64,000 nucleotides of DNA, from NCBI RefSeq assembly GCF_000316665.1, contig NC_019678.1:5828001-5892000 (forward strand), in the 5' to 3' direction. Under the pieces are notes generated by a model. That model saw only the letters and a program-made list of their open reading frames with translations, had not been told where the DNA came from and made no database searches. Every line of letters starts with the position of its first letter. Position 1 is the stretch's first letter. This DNA comes from Rivularia sp. PCC 7116. GTDB lineage: Bacteria > Cyanobacteriota > Cyanobacteriia > Cyanobacteriales > Nostocaceae. This document shows, one piece after another, positions 63,517 through 64,000 of the stretch. Made by a program: the position numbers and the translations under genes.

Positions 63517-64000
63517 GTGTATACACCATCTTATTCATTACCTAAACTACCTAAAATATTGATATGGATAGTTTGGTTTATCTGCTTGCTACCGTTGACT
63601 TTAAATTTTGTGGGCATTGATTTTGCTTCACCAGCACCACCAGATTTGAGTTTAATTCAGCAAGCAAGCGAACCATTTCAAGCTACGGAAATTATGTATC
63701 GTAGTTTAGCAGGAAGCTTTTTGCATACCATTTTGGAATGGAGTGCTTTTTGCGCGGCAATTTTTACCGTAATTTTCTCTTTAGCTCATTTCAAAATCAA
63801 AACGGATGTAACTACACCGATTCTAGGAGTGACTTTGTTTTGTTCTGGAATGATGGATGCTTTTCATACTTTGGCAGCTGACAGATTAATTGAAGCTGTT
63901 GCTGATAATCGCAATTTAATTCCTTTTACTTGGGCAATTTGTCGTCTTGCGAATGCTTTATTGACAATGATCGGTATTAGTATTTTTATGTTAGGAAAGT
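63517..64000 (+). CDS. N-terminal multi-pass sensor domain, probably of a histidine kinase or cyclase (runs off window)
   Basis: The start GTG 63517 follows AGGGA by eight bases. The 161 visible codons include membrane helices (ILIWIVWFICLLPLTLNFVG, ILEWSAFCAAIFTVIFSLAH, TPILGVTLFCSGMMDAFHTL, FTWAICRLANALLTMIGISI). MMDAFHTL recalls MASE3-like membrane sensor domains that precede histidine kinase, PAS or GGDEF outputs. The output domain lies outside the window. Confidence 0.65.
   Translation, partial: MYTPSYSLPKLPKILIWIVWFICLLPLTLNFVGIDFASPAPPDLSLIQQASEPFQATEIMYRSLAGSFLHTILEWSAFCAAIFTVIFSLAHFKIKTDVTTPILGVTLFCSGMMDAFHTLAADRLIEAVADNRNLIPFTWAICRLANALLTMIGISIFMLGK

Overview
The window is a piece of a cyanobacterial chromosome, most likely from a filamentous heterocyst-forming Nostocales strain of the Calothrix/Rivularia/Nostoc kind. 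The evidence is a tRNA-Leu(UAA) split by a group I intron after U34, ndhL beside a DUF3007 gene, a DUF751-rbfA pair, a DUF4327 gene, a HetZ-type regulator, a Cph1-type phytochrome with its Rcp1 partner, many GCGATCGC (HIP1) octamers, and abundant heptameric and palindromic intergenic repeats. Much of the window is loosely packed and AT-rich, with long gene-free stretches.

Left edge (1-4.5 kb): the start of a STAND/NB-ARC-type NTPase overlaps an effector-associated-domain-like protein. A hypothetical gene, a eukaryotic-type Ser/Thr kinase with an SH3-like domain, and a secreted hypothetical protein follow. From 4.5 to 19.7 kb, four minus-strand genes look like one envelope system. They are a small DUF11+SdrD_B protein, a 1.3 kaa protein with an Ig-like domain and a predicted outer-membrane barrel, a beta-helix+OmpA protein, and a 2.5 kaa protein with 19 SdrD_B-like repeats. 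I regard this cluster as the best candidate for an undescribed system, probably surface display or adhesion. A gene-poor 2.1 kb region lies upstream of it.

Middle (21.8-46 kb): mostly housekeeping and cyanobacterial-core genes. They include ndhL and DUF3007 (now separated by a palindrome-ended insertion), split tRNA-Leu, a UPF0104 membrane protein, a LEA-like lipoprotein, larC, a Sua5/YrdC enzyme, the HetZ-type gene, a PD-(D/E)XK-like protein, a PAS histidine kinase, a D12-class adenine methylase, DUF751-rbfA, DUF4327, PEP synthase (with a low-complexity repeat inserted in frame), an acetyltransferase and a PMT-family glycosyltransferase.

Right (46-64 kb): a light-signalling group (phytochrome kinase, overlapping Rcp1-type regulator, and a receiver-histidine kinase hybrid) is followed by a frameshifted gene and a complete-looking IS200/IS605 element with divergent tnpB and tnpA. 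Beyond it are small stress and regulatory genes: DoxX-like, SnoaL-like, PadR, AraC, ankyrin, a zinc ribbon, a MazF-type toxin with its antitoxin, and TetR followed by two short-chain dehydrogenases that share an operator-like sequence. The window ends with a methyltransferase carrying a dispersed repeat in its coding region, a membrane protein, a decayed copy of the methyltransferase 3' end, and the start of a multi-pass sensor protein.

All functions are inferred from reading the translated sequence. No database search was possible.
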